Of a stretch of DNA of 64,000 bases, positions 49,510 through 60,865 are shown in pieces. The stretch is from assembly GCA_013350335.1 (NCBI GenBank), contig CM023537.1, forward strand, positions 11,650,438 through 11,714,437. Reading direction: 5' to 3'. The position numbers and the translations under genes are program-made. Position 1 is the first letter of the stretch, and each line of letters begins with the position of its first letter. Under the pieces are notes generated by a model. That model had not been told where the DNA came from. It saw nothing but the letters and a program-made list of their open reading frames with translations, and did no database searches. This DNA comes from Chimonanthus salicifolius (lineage: Eukaryota > Streptophyta > Magnoliopsida > Laurales > Calycanthaceae).

Positions 49510-52500
49510 ATCCTCCGTCGTTGGCTCTTCTTTGGCTAGTGGAGATTCGTTAGGGTCTGATTTCTTCTTTATTTGTTATTAGTGTTAAGATTTATTTTGG
49601 CGTATTGAGTTGAGTTCTTTTTTTTTTTTTTTCTTCATATATATTTTGGTACTAGACTGTTTCTTTTAGGCTGTTATTTTTAGGGTTTAGGATCTTTGTT
49701 TGGGTTTGTTACTTTGGATATTTTGATTGATTTTAGTTCCTTTCTAAATATTATTCTCAGCTATTCTTTTTCTTTCCCTTTTTAATCCTCTGTTTGAATT
49801 TATGGCTTAATTAATCATAATCTTTTCTTCAAATTAGTTAATTAATTGACAGAGTATATCAGTGAATAAACTCGTTGAACGATTTATTTCCTTTTTAAGT
49901 CATTATCATGAAATATTTAGCTTAAAAGTATAAGTTTATAATAAATAAATATAATATTAATTCATTATTTATTTTATTCTATTTTATAATTAATAATTCA
50001 TAGATGAGCATGGTTGGGTTTATTAAATTATATATAACGCATTAAAATTTTAAATTAAATTCACTTATATATATTATTGGATTCGGTTTTGGGCTGGTTT
50101 TGGCTTTATTACTTTCGGATCAAATCACCATCTTAAATAAATTATTAATCTCTAATCATCGATTACAAAAAATTAATTAGAGTTGGTAATTTCTAACTAT
50201 GCAAATTTATTCTCTCATTTGAAAGGTAAGATTTTGATTGAATGTGTGGACTGCAATGATTTGAGTGATTTGGTAGATGAGTTCATTAACGAAATTAACT
50301 TTGTAGTTTCGTCTGATCTTAATTTAATCATGTGATTATCAACCCCTGTAATTTGAATCATGGATAGGCCTTGTATAATTTGAATTAGTTGGTTTAAATC
50401 TCTTTTGTATTTGAGATGGGTCTGGTTCAAGTCTAAGTTTATCTCTTTATCTAATTGTGGATTTTTTTTTTTAAATGACTGTTAACTGCATTCCTTTTTA
50501 GAGTGGATATCTCGTATTATTTGTTGGGTGGGCTTAGATTTTGAGTGAATTTTTTAAATGGGTTAATTTGGGCCGGAAAGTTGGGTTAAAAAGAGACCTT
50601 CTATTTAATAAAAAATGTGTTAATATTTTTATTTTATTTAAAGAAAATATTGTTATGGAAATTTCAGTGTATCAAAGTTATGTTTTATAAATTATTTTTA
50701 TCATTAAATTAAAAGTATTTTAGAGGCTCTTGGTGATCCTCGGCAGGATTGTGTATACAGATATATATATTGGATTTTATTGTGTTTCTCATTTTACCCT
50801 TGAAAATCAACTTGTCAAACTCTCTAAATTTTCTCGTCGAACCTTTATAATACTCGACTCATTGATTTGGAGAGCCGATTTTCAACCGATTTTCAAGAGC
50901 AAAATTGGAAACTCAGTAAAATCAGCGTCTAGAAGCAAAACATTCGCAAGGATCTCTACCCTAGAAGAGAACTGAAATTAGGGTAATAATCAATCCACTA
51001 TGGTTTTCAAGGTTTTCAGAATTGTCCATCACCTTTAAACTGAGAAGATCATTTTATCATTATTTTTCTTTTTTCTTTTTTTATTTTTTTTACTTTTAAA
51101 CATATGTGCACTATCATTATCTGAAAGATAATTGCTTATGGTAAAATTGTTTTCTAAAAAGTGAAAATGTTAATATTAATTATGATAAATTAATTACTAG
51201 TAAATAAATTAAGATGGATTAATAATTTAATATAGTTTGATATCAATTAATAACTTTAAACTTTAAAGTATTTTAACTATATTAATCCATCTTAGTTTAT
51301 TTATTAGTAATTAGTTTATCTTAATTAAGACTAATATGGTTTCACTTTTTAAAAAACAATTTTACAGTACAAAGTCTTTTAAGAGCCTCTTAAATACTTT
51401 AATTTAACGAGACCCAGATTAACCTATTTAAAAAATTGAGTCAATCAATAATACAAGATATCCACTCTTAAAAGGAATAGACTTAGAGATTCATCTTTTA
51501 CAAAATAAATTCAAACCGACTGAAGGATTGATTTTCACATAAGCACTAGGCTAACGGCAACCATTCTAACCAAAGTACAAAGCTATTGAAGTCGGTCTCA
51601 AACTCGGAAGAAATTGGTGTCAAAAGTCCCCACTACTGAGTTGTTTCAAGTTTCAACCAAGTTAACGCACCGAAAATTGATTAAACTCGCATGGTTCTCC
51701 AAGAATGGATCAACCATATGCAGGAACATGATCATTTCAAGCTTGGAAAAATTAAAATAGACACTCCAACTTCAGCTTCTCACGGTTCAACTCAATGCGG
51801 CCTCTTATGATGATGAATAAACTGAGTCAACTCTTGTCTTACAAAACTGCATTTGAAATATAGCATTTGCATTAGTTCTAATAAACCAGATGAAACTTTG
51901 GCTCTTTCTCTGTGTACTTTGGTTTCTCTTGTCGGAAGACAACATAATGCCATGGGTCGGTTTCACACTCTTTCAAGGTTCTCCACTTCCACTTAAAAAT
52001 CCAACTAGCCCCCTCGCTGGAGGGACTCACATCTCTTGTGTAGAGCCCACACGACTACAACACTCTTAGTATACTCTTGTCTTTGTCTTTTAAATTCTGA
52101 GCCCATATCGCCTTTAACTAGTACACATTAACAAGCATCAAAGGGAGCCCCAGTTCCATATGAAAGTGTCTCAGTTTACTCTGTTGTCAAATTGTCATAT
52201 GTTAGTTTCACACTCAAAATAGTTAGTTGCTTCCAAAATTTTCCGCCTCTACGTATAAACCCAAGATCTTGTGAGGACATTTTCGATGTAGGACTTCCCT
52301 TATTTTCTATTAGAAGAAAAAAGAAAGTGGAAAACAAAAATGACAAAAGTAGTCTAAGCATTTAGTATTAAACTATAGTTAATGGATTTAACTCCTTATA
52401 ATTTACTTGATATACGAGACTTGTGAATAATTTTATTTATACATGAAATTAGTCTCACTTGTAAAAATATTCTTATTATAAAAAAAAATAATAATGCTTA

Positions 52501-52839
52501 ATGGGTAAATACCTTTATCTTTGCATGATCAAAGTGTTATTGTCATCTAAGAAAAAAATAATTAAAGAGAAACAATTTGTTGTCGTCTTTTGCGCTGCTC
52601 ACTAATTGAAGGGGAGCAAGAACAGTTCCATCAACTTTCAGTACAAGTATGGAAGTGACACGTGCTGAATGGGCCTCATAAACGAACAGATTTAAACTCA
52701 CTTTGTTTTGTCACAGCTTTAATAGTTACTGCTGTAAAAAAGAATTTTGGTGTTCAATTTTGTTGAAATAATCATTAAGAACTCAACCATGGTTCTACTT
52801 TGATGGAGTAAGTGAAGTAATTTTTTCACTGTTTGGAGA
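49510..52839. other. Intergenic DNA
   Basis: AT-rich, no gene recognised. Contains the inverted repeat at 50489-51480. The stretch 51500-52400 is less AT-rich and may be decayed retroelement sequence. Confidence 0.55.
50489..51480. repeat. Foldback element with paired inverted arms
   Basis: Outer arms: TTAGAGTGGATATCTCGTAT (from 50498) pairs with the reverse complement around 51451-51472. AAGTATTTTAGAGGCTCTT (about 50713) pairs with AAGAGCCTCTTAAATACTT at about 51382. Inner arms: 51138-51225 pair with about 51276-51366 over roughly 90 bp (AAAATTGTTTTCTAAAAAGT versus its complement). The left side carries about 390 bp of extra sequence. Confidence 0.65.
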
Positions 52840-53210
52840 AATTAAAGTCCCTGTGAAGATTGGGTGTGAACGCGAGTACTATATCGATTGTGAGGGGAAA
52901 AATCTAAGAACTCATATGAGAATTAGTCACTTCACCTATCAGGTTAGTCTTTTGGGTGGGAAGTCTAGTTCCGACATCATAGTCAAATTCTCAAGTCACA
53001 ACATGTGGATTCAAAGATTCCCTAGCCGAACGAGATCGTTGGAAATGTTCTATCCGCTGGAGAGTTTCGTTTAAAGGAGGATTGTTAGGTCTGAACAAGA
53101 GTCACGTATCAGTTGTGATGGGGAAAATTTAAAGACTTATATGAGACTGAGTCACTCCACCTATCAGGTTAGCCTTTTGGGTCGGAAGTCCAGTCTCAAC
53201 AAGATATTTG
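52840..53210 (+). mobile_element. TRIM-like retroelement, family B
   Basis: GAGGGGAAAAATCTAAGAAC, ACTTCACCTATCAGGTTAG and TTTTGGGTGGGAAGTC (52892-52970) are repeated, slightly changed, at 53118-53195. Between them is a short interior with AACGAGATCGTTGGAAATG, a purine tract (TAAAGGAGGAT) and an LTR-like start, TGTTAGGTCTGAAC. A related copy is at 56330-56790. Confidence 0.6.
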
Positions 53211-53419
53211 TTGGGGAGTCTCTCCTCATGTGAGGTGGGATCTACAACTTAAAAAGGTGATGAGAAAAAGAAGGAGAAAACTATGTATGGTTAAAACACG
53301 GAAGGAAAGAAAGAAATGCACGGTAGAAGAGAAGAAAAAGGCAAGAAAAGGAGAGAGAAGGAAGAAAAGGAGAGAGAAGGAAGAAGAAGAAACGAGAATA
53401 GGTGACATATAGCCATCAT

Positions 53420-54230
53420 TTTTGCTCCTATTCAACTTTAATTTTGAGGGTTTTTTTCTGACATTGTGGAGATCACATTTACTGGTTAAGATCGTAAATT
53501 CAACATCTCCACAGGTTATCTCTCATACCCCTTCTGTGAGATCTCTCCATATCTTTTTTTTTTTTTTTCATTCCAGCTCTAGCTATCATCTTTGTTCCTA
53601 TTCAACTCAAACTTTGAGGGTTTTTTTCCTGATATCCTAGAGAACACATCTACTGGTTCAGATCGTAGATTCAGCATCTCCACATGCTATTTCTCATACC
53701 CTCTTTTGTGAGATCTCTTCATATCTTATTTTTCATTGTCGTTGGAATCCACCTTTAGGTGAAGAATAGTGTTATTTGAGGGGTCTAGTTTGACTAGAGA
53801 AAAACATTGTAAGTCCATTATTTTGTAGTGGAATATTTATTCAAAGTTCTCTCATTTTTTTACCCTTCACATTGAAGGGGTTTTCCACTTAAGTTTGGTG
53901 TGTGCTTGATTTATTTTTCATTGATTGATTTCTTCCGTCATTATTCTTATTATTCTGGCTATTAGATTTGTGGGATGGAGAAAGGTGTAATTTCCCAACA
54001 GAATCTATCTTCTTAGTGTAAGTTGCTCATCTGCAAGGAATTCTCATTTCGCACTTTTCTTTCCACATCCAAATTTTCGTGTCTAAGCATCCAACATCTC
54101 AGCATAACAGAATCTACCTTCTTAATGTAAGTTGCTCCATCTGCAAGGAATTCTCATTTCACACTTTTCTTTCAGCATCCAAATGTTCCTGTGTAAGCAT
54201 CCAACATCTCAGCATATTGTGAGATTTGGA
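53420..54230. repeat. Two local tandem duplications
   Basis: A unit of about 165 bp (GAGGGTTTTTTTCTGA, then ATCTCCACAGGTTATCTCTC) at about 53425-53560 recurs at 53590-53730. A unit of about 109 bp (CTTCTTAGTGTAAGTTGCTC to CAACATCTCAGCATA) at about 54001-54108 recurs at 54109-54217. No coding content. Confidence 0.75.
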
Positions 54231-54298
54231 TTAATTTTCAATTAACATTTCATCCTTCCATTTGCCAAAATTCAGCATCAATAATCACCTAACCCAAT

Positions 54299-54490
54299 CC
54301 GAGGGGTTGGCCAAATGGTCAAGAATCCATCCGTCTCATGAAGCAGGGGTCTTGTGTTTGATTCATGTTCAATCCCAAAGGGCCACTCTCCGTAGTTTTA
54401 CCCAGTGTATGCGAATTAAGAGGTTTTCACATACCTCGACAGATTAATCAGATGAGACACTTGAACACCCTTCAACCATTAAAAAAAATC
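54299..54490 (+). mobile_element. tRNA-derived SINE, family 2
   Basis: A-box-like TGGCCAAATGG (about 54309) and B-box-like TGTTTGATTCA (about 54355) are followed by a tail (GTGTATGCGAATTAAGAGG, ACACTTGAACAC) and an A-rich 3' end. The same tail occurs at 63740-63830 and, reversed, at 42052-42105. Confidence 0.68.
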
Positions 54491-54684
54491 ATCTAGCCCA
54501 ACAAGTGATTTGGCAACTAGGCCATTCAGGAAGAGTAATAGACAGCCCACATGCCAATGTATCTACATAGTACATGCAAGAATCGATGGCATCTCATACT
54601 TCTTAGACTGGCAAAAGAAATGAATATGGAACAATCGATCAATATAAATAGATACAGTACTGCACTTCCTCTTCCATGGCTGGC

Positions 54685-56053
54685 TTATGAGAGAGCCAAC
54701 TTGAATAGTGCCACCATGGCAATGAAGATGGCTATAGAGGGACAGAGTGCGGTCGTCGATGAGGGAGAGGTCATCGTGATAGGCGGTGGAGGCGCCAAAG
54801 TGGTGGTGTTAGTGGAAGGAGGAGTTGTTGATGTCCCATTCGTCGCTGCTTGGACCATGATGGATAGCTTCATCCCTAAGTTACAGTGTCCCGATACGGA
54901 GCAGATGAAGTAATGAGTTCCGGGCGTGGTGAGGGTGATCGTTGTCGATCCGCTCTTATCTGTGCTGATGGAATTTCCTGTTGTGCAGCTGTTGTAATCG
55001 CTTTCACTCACCTCATCCACCGTATGTGACCCTCCTCCATACTTGAACACTGCCATGCTCAAAGTTTTAATATAAAGCACAAAGCCCAGGCCAAGCCAAA
55101 AACCAAACTGAGCGACAACAATTACAGGACCTCAAAAGCAGAGGCCCAAAAAGAAAAGACTATTATTGCCCACAGTCTGGGCCAAAAGAAGAGTACAATG
55201 GATTGCAGATTCATAAGTTCATATATCAAGGAGAAAATTTTCTCTCACAATGGAGTAAATTGAAGATTAAACTTACCAATAGAATGTCCACCTGATTCAA
55301 GAATTCTCAGCTGTGGAGAAAATGAATGGAATTTTCTCCATACATTTTGATGTTTTCATTCAATTCAACAGATCCTTTCCCAAATCGTAAAGTAACCATT
55401 CTTAATTATTATTTCCCTTCATATTCCTAAATCAAAATGTAACGGAAACACATACTTAATGAAGAACGATTCTAAATATTTAATTCATTCACAATAACAT
55501 AAAATAAGTTATAATAGAGGACGGTCTCTCAAAGAGTTCTTGCTAAGATTTCATAGAACTCTCCTAAGAAAATTATGAAAATAAATCTACATAGGAGTAA
55601 TTCAACTGGTTACCTCCTGTCTCAGGAAGTTAAAGTTTGCGGGTTCGAGCCCCATGGCCAAATCTTGGTATGCCCTAAGGATAATAAACTCATCCGTAGA
55701 AGTTTTAGTAGGACTCTTTCTGAATTTTTCACACATAAATCTAAAAGAGAATTATGAAAATACAGTTATGCAGAACTAAATAATCAGCCAATCTTCTTTT
55801 TTTTTGAAAAGAAATGTTTTGATTAATTTCTTGAAGTGTGACACTAATAATATTAGAACTTAGAGCTGTGCTATAGACATAATTTACCAAGAGTATCATT
55901 GACGTTGAATGTTTTGCCGCTTATCCAAGTGCTGTAGTCGACATTTGTGGTCCATCCATTCGTATCCCCCACTGTGTAATCTGTAGCTGAGGTCCACACC
56001 ACACAACACAGTAGTAGGACTGCGCCAATGGCTCTAGCAATGATTGCAGCCAT
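54685..56053 (-). CDS. Uclacyanin-type phytocyanin (blue copper protein), GPI-anchored
   Basis: Two exons on the minus strand: 56053-55888 and 55049-54685. The 838-bp GT-AG intron falls in the usual phytocyanin place (VNDTL/VFKYG). The product has 176 residues: signal peptide 1-23, plastocyanin-like domain about 24-122 starting [13 protein letters not shown], a Pro/Ser/Thr-rich AGP-like stretch (about 123-158) and a hydrophobic GPI tail ending FKLALS. Type-1 copper ligands His64, Cys105, His110 and Met115 (GHCNLGM) are present, with Cys77 and Cys111 for the disulfide. Met as axial ligand indicates uclacyanin rather than stellacyanin (Gln) or early nodulin-like forms. These proteins sit at the outer plasma membrane and are thought to carry electrons; the partner is unknown. 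The intron carries a SINE. Confidence 0.93.
55588..55745 (+). mobile_element. tRNA-derived SINE, family 1, in the uclacyanin intron
   Basis: A-box-like AATTCAACTGGTTACC and a perfect B box GGTTCGAGCCCC (55642-55653) precede a tail shared with 3681-3845 (CATCCGTAGAAGTTTTAGTA). Antisense to the host gene. Confidence 0.7.
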
Positions 56054-56117
56054 TTTGGTGCACTAGTGAGAGAGAGAGAGAAGAATTGGGTGTCATATTA
56101 GGAGGATGGACAGTGAT

Positions 56118-56125
56118 TTTATAGG
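56118..56125 (-). promoter_or_regulatory. TATA box of the uclacyanin gene
   Basis: Minus-strand CTATAAAA lies 65-72 bp before the ATG at 56053. A (CT)n tract on the minus strand (56068-56081) lies in the probable 5' UTR. Confidence 0.7.
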
Positions 56126-56329
56126 TGGAAGAAGCTGATTGGAGCAAGTAAAGTATTTTAATTAAGAAAACGACTCTTGCCCTTTAAATTTTTTAAGTGG
56201 GTCAGTGCTTTTGTTCGATGTGATGCCTTGATTTGCACTCAATTCTTAAAGAGATTAGTGGTCAATCTTCTAAACTTTTCTCTTTTTTTATTTCACACGA
56301 GAGGAGGAGAGTGGTTGCTTCTTATGGAA

Positions 56330-56790
56330 CTATTGAGGTGCAAACGAGATTCTTATGTTGGTTGTGGAAGAAAATTTTTAAAGATTTATAAGAAATTGAG
56401 TCATTTCACTTATCAGATTACTTTTTTGGACTGTAAGCTCAATCTTAACCGTGGTATTAAAGGAGAAGAGTGATTGCTTGTTATGTTACTATTGAGGTGT
56501 GAACCAGAGTATTAAATCGGTTGTGAGGGGAAAATCTAAAGATTTATAAGAGATTAAGTCATTTCATCTATTAGACTACTCTTTAGAGTTGGAAGCACAG
56601 CATATGGGCTTAGGGATTCCTTAATCAAACGGGATCGTTGGCGACATTTTATCTATTGGAGAGTCTTGTTCAAACGGGAAGGGGAAAAACTAAGAACTTA
56701 TATGAAGCTGGATATTTCAACCTATCAGACTAATTTTTTGGGCTGAAAGCTCAGTCTTAATAGGGACTTGTGGAAAAACGAGACTGCCTA
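56330..56790 (+). mobile_element. TRIM-like retroelement, family B, second copy
   Basis: GTTGTGGAAGAAAATTTTTA through TTTTGGACTGTAAGCTCA is repeated at 56517-56598 and again, partly, at 56684-56760. Between the last two is an interior with AAACGGGATCGTTGGCGACA, the counterpart of the interior at 53028. Three LTR-like blocks suggest a rearranged or tandem copy. Confidence 0.55.
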
Positions 56791-57952
56791 GTTAGAAGTT
56801 AGAATTGTGAAAGTTTTTTTTTAACTAAGGTGTGTAGGCGCCTTATCTGATTAATCTTCAAAGCATGAATAAATTTCTTAATCCACACTTAATAAATTCA
56901 ATAGGAAATGACCTTTTGTAATTGAGCATAAATAAAATAGAAACACGAAATGAACACAAGCGGTGAAAGTTGATAGGGAGTCGTCTTGCTCTGATGCCTT
57001 ACTGAGGACTGATGGTGATTAGTAATGGTGGTAACCAGTTGTAAGTAAGCATCAGAGTTTCATTTGGAGTTTAGTTTTATTTTGAGTTTGTCTATTTTAA
57101 ATCTTATTTAAATGGATTTAGTCTAATTTGAGTCTATTTTAAATTTTAGGTTTGATCAATTTATCCGTTTGACAAACCAAAGAGACTTTTCTAAAAATAG
57201 TCCTCATTCGATCTACCAAATTATAAATAAATTTTGGTTGAGTTTACTCATTTATTAAACAGTTGGGTTGGATCTTCCTATTTATTAAATGAGCTAAATC
57301 GGTTCAAATTTGCTAGATCTATTCTAAGGTTGCCATTTACTTAAACATGGTTATATAGACCTATTTTGTGAGAACTTACCAAATTAAAATAGTTGAGTTA
57401 TGGTTATAGGTTCATTTTCCTTTCCAAGATTATAGTTATTTTAAGTACTTGAAATATTGAAGTTGAGTTGCACATAATTGCTCTGAGTTGAATTGAAATC
57501 TGAATTATGAGATCTCCATTTCAAGTGTATTAAATAGTTTGACAAAGAAATATTAGAGAAAACTGCATTATCAGTATAATTATTTTAGGGATAATGATAT
57601 TTACAGTGACACCGGACCATTCCTTAAGAATTAGGACTTGCTGCCAACCGCCCTTTTGCCTATGTAAATATCATTACTCTTACTTTGAGATACCTATAAA
57701 ACTATTAGGCACTTCATTTATCATTCAAACCAGTGCTCTTGATTTATGAGTTGTGGTCATCAATGAAAATAAATTTTATAATTTATTTAGATTGTAATAG
57801 GTATTTTATCTAATTATATAGTTCTAGTCCACTAATTAGACTTTTCTTGCTTGTCACTTACTTACAAGTACATTATATATTCCTGTTTTGGGTAAAATTA
57901 TTTAAAAAGTACAAGATAAAAGCTATCTGTGTTTGGATAAGAGTGCTCATTT
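56791..57952. other. Intergenic DNA
   Basis: AT-rich, with a run of GAGTTGGGTT-like words near 57060-57330. No gene or bounded element seen. Confidence 0.5.
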
Positions 57953-58165
57953 TAACATGGGCAAAATCTTTTAGGAGACACAGAATAAAGTGAAATATTC
58001 ATTTTACCCATATCGGTGCACCGATCAAGAAGAACGGTGCACTGATATGCAGAACATATACATGTAGAATGGTGTATTATAAATATATCGATACTTATTG
58101 AGCGGTAGTAGGAATAAAATGGACATTTTACATCACACAGTATCTCTTAAAAAATTTACATGTTA
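57953..58165. mobile_element. MITE with about 25-bp terminal inverted repeats
   Basis: Left end TAACATGGGCAAAATCTTTT (then AGGAGACAC) matches the reverse complement of the right end (GTATCTCTTAAAAAATTTAC, ATGTTA). The middle includes CGGTGCACCGATCAAG. Length 213 bp. A second, eroded copy is at 48007-48181 in the same orientation. Target duplication unclear. Confidence 0.68.
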
Positions 58166-60865
58166 TAGGATGGCCACCCTCCATTATTTTGTACAAATGC
58201 ATTAAAAAAACCTTTTTTAACAAAAAGACCTACTGTAAAATAAAATATAAACTCCCTTTGTTTTGGTGTCATACTGTGGGCCGCCACTTTTACTGGTGGA
58301 CAGTGAGTGGAGTTGTGACATCAGAGTGGGAGATCTTTTTCTTTAGGAAAAATTCTATTAAGATTTTGTCTATTTAGATTCTCTAATAAAGTTATCTAAA
58401 TGAGTCCTGAAATCTATATAATTGGATGTAATGTAAAAATAACTATACGAGTAAATTGTATTTGAAGTTTCATCTATATCTAGTTACTCTGTCTCTTGAT
58501 TTTAAATATTTAAAAATCAATGGGTAAAAACTAAGATTATATAATTTAAATTATTAATTGATAGTAAAATTTCATATATTTCATAGCTATCAAATAAATT
58601 CAATTATGTAAAATGCATCAATCATTTCACGACATATTTTATTAAAGAGTCTTACTTTGTAACCCACTGGTCTAACTCTTTCTTCGAGCGCAAGTAAGCG
58701 CAAATAAAAAGGACAGAACTGATAAGAAGGTGGCTTTTGTCAGTTAGACAGTTACTTTAGTTATGTGGAGTTTTCAATCTTTCATTGGCAAACTGGCGGG
58801 CCATGTCCTCATTATAGAATGATATTTTGCCCCTGGTTTAGGCTCAGCTTAAGTCATACCTCTGTCAATCCAACTTTTAACTTATTTATTAAATAGTTGA
58901 TCCAACATAAATTATACATAAATTAAATAATTTATTATTTAAAATAATTTAAAATTATTTATTTATTAAATAGACTAACTCAATCTAAATAATCTTAAAT
59001 GAACTAATTTACACAACTAAGACATTTCATTCATTAAATCGATCGACTTGACTCTATAACCTAACAAAATATAAATAGGTTGACTCAGCTGATTTATTTT
59101 TAAATAGTAGATTTAATCTACTTATAAATGTTGACACATTTATTGAGTGAGTTAATCTAACCTAATTCAACCAATTTTAACTTCTCTAGATTAATGGCCA
59201 ATAGTAAAATTTGGAAGGATGTGAAATCTGGATTTGACATCTAAGCCATAAAATGTGTAATGGTTGGAGTTTTATCATTATTTCTACTTATGTATAGATA
59301 TAAGCTTCGGTGTAAGTGAGATAACCCTCATTGTAGGTTTGTATATTAATATGGAATTTATATAACAATTTTTTTAATATAATAATACATGATTTTTATT
59401 TTAAATTTAAATAAATTTGAATCAAAACTTAAATAAACAGATTTGAGTCCTATTAATATAATTAACTATCTTTTAAATGACATTTATTGAGAGATGGTTG
59501 TTGTTGGATATAAAATAATCATTATCCACTACATATTACATATCTTTATAATATATGTTGTCAATGTTATCAGAACCAACGGTTTTTTGAATTATCTTCG
59601 AGGAAGATCAGTTAAATAAGGTTCAACTGAGTTCAACGATGGTCAAATCCATGCTATGAATATTATATTATAAATAATATTAAATAAATATAAAAGAAAT
59701 TAATAGATAATAAAATACAAGATTATATTTTCATAAAAAAATATTATGTTCCCAAACAAAATTATAAATATAAAAAATTAATAAAATTAAATTGATGCAT
59801 GCTTTGTCTTCCTCGAGGGCCTAAAATTGATATGCATGTATAGAAATTAAATTTGGTACTAATTCAAATCATAACCATTAAACTTTTTAAGAACCAATTT
59901 GGTTGCGAATTGTAAGTTAATTAAGAATGAGAAAAAAATACATGACATGAAATTAAATCCATAACAAAAATTAAAACCTGAATAATTAAAATAGAGCTCA
60001 ACTCACTAAAGATACTCAAACAAAACTTAAAATGAAGAAAAAAATCTTATAATTGGTTATTTAACAATATTATCATGTATTAATATAAAAAAACATAATA
60101 TTTAGTTAATATGAATTTTAATCATTAAAAAAATTCAATCATTTGAAAAACATCCTTCATTGTAAATGTTATTTATTTTACTTATAAGCTTTGCATTGGC
60201 AAGAACTTTATTTCTATCAACTTGATATTTTTATATTATCTTTTTATAAAATTTCAAGATCTATTTTTTTTAAAAAAAATTGTCTAAAATATTAATTTAT
60301 TAAAAACATAATCTGTAAATTCAATGGTGGTGAAACCGAGGTGATTTCATTAGGCCCTTTGTACTCTCAAATGGTCCCATCAACTCCATTCTCACTCTGA
60401 CAGAAATGGGATTGGAATGGTGACTCGGTGAGACCTTTAAAAATTAAAAAATTTACATGATGTCGTACAATATTTTATTTAATATTCATAAAAATATTTC
60501 TTTTCCTATATTTAAAAGAGAGAGACGACCCAACCAAAGGACTGAAGCAAACTTATTGATTAGAAAGTTTTTATAGTCAAATATTAAAAAAATTTAAGTG
60601 TATCATAAATTCTTTCCTAAAATACAAAAAATAAACGATAGAAACCTGCAAGTTCGTATTCATATTAATTGACAGAAAATACTTTCTATTATTTAATATG
60701 TTCTTTATTTATTAAATTAATAATTTTTTTTTTAAATCATGGCATATGTAAAACACTACAGGTGAATTTCTACTCTTAAAATATATCAAAATTAGATCGA
60801 ACTAGAAACGTAGCAGATGAACTGCAGTTATTATTAAATAATATTTATAATTATTAAATTAATAA
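58166..60865. other. AT-rich intergenic DNA
   Basis: No gene recognised. Only simple AT-rich stretches and short open frames without similarity were seen. Confidence 0.6.

Noticed and set aside
54551..54913. 120-codon plus-strand frame
   Set aside because: Antisense to exon 2 of the uclacyanin gene.
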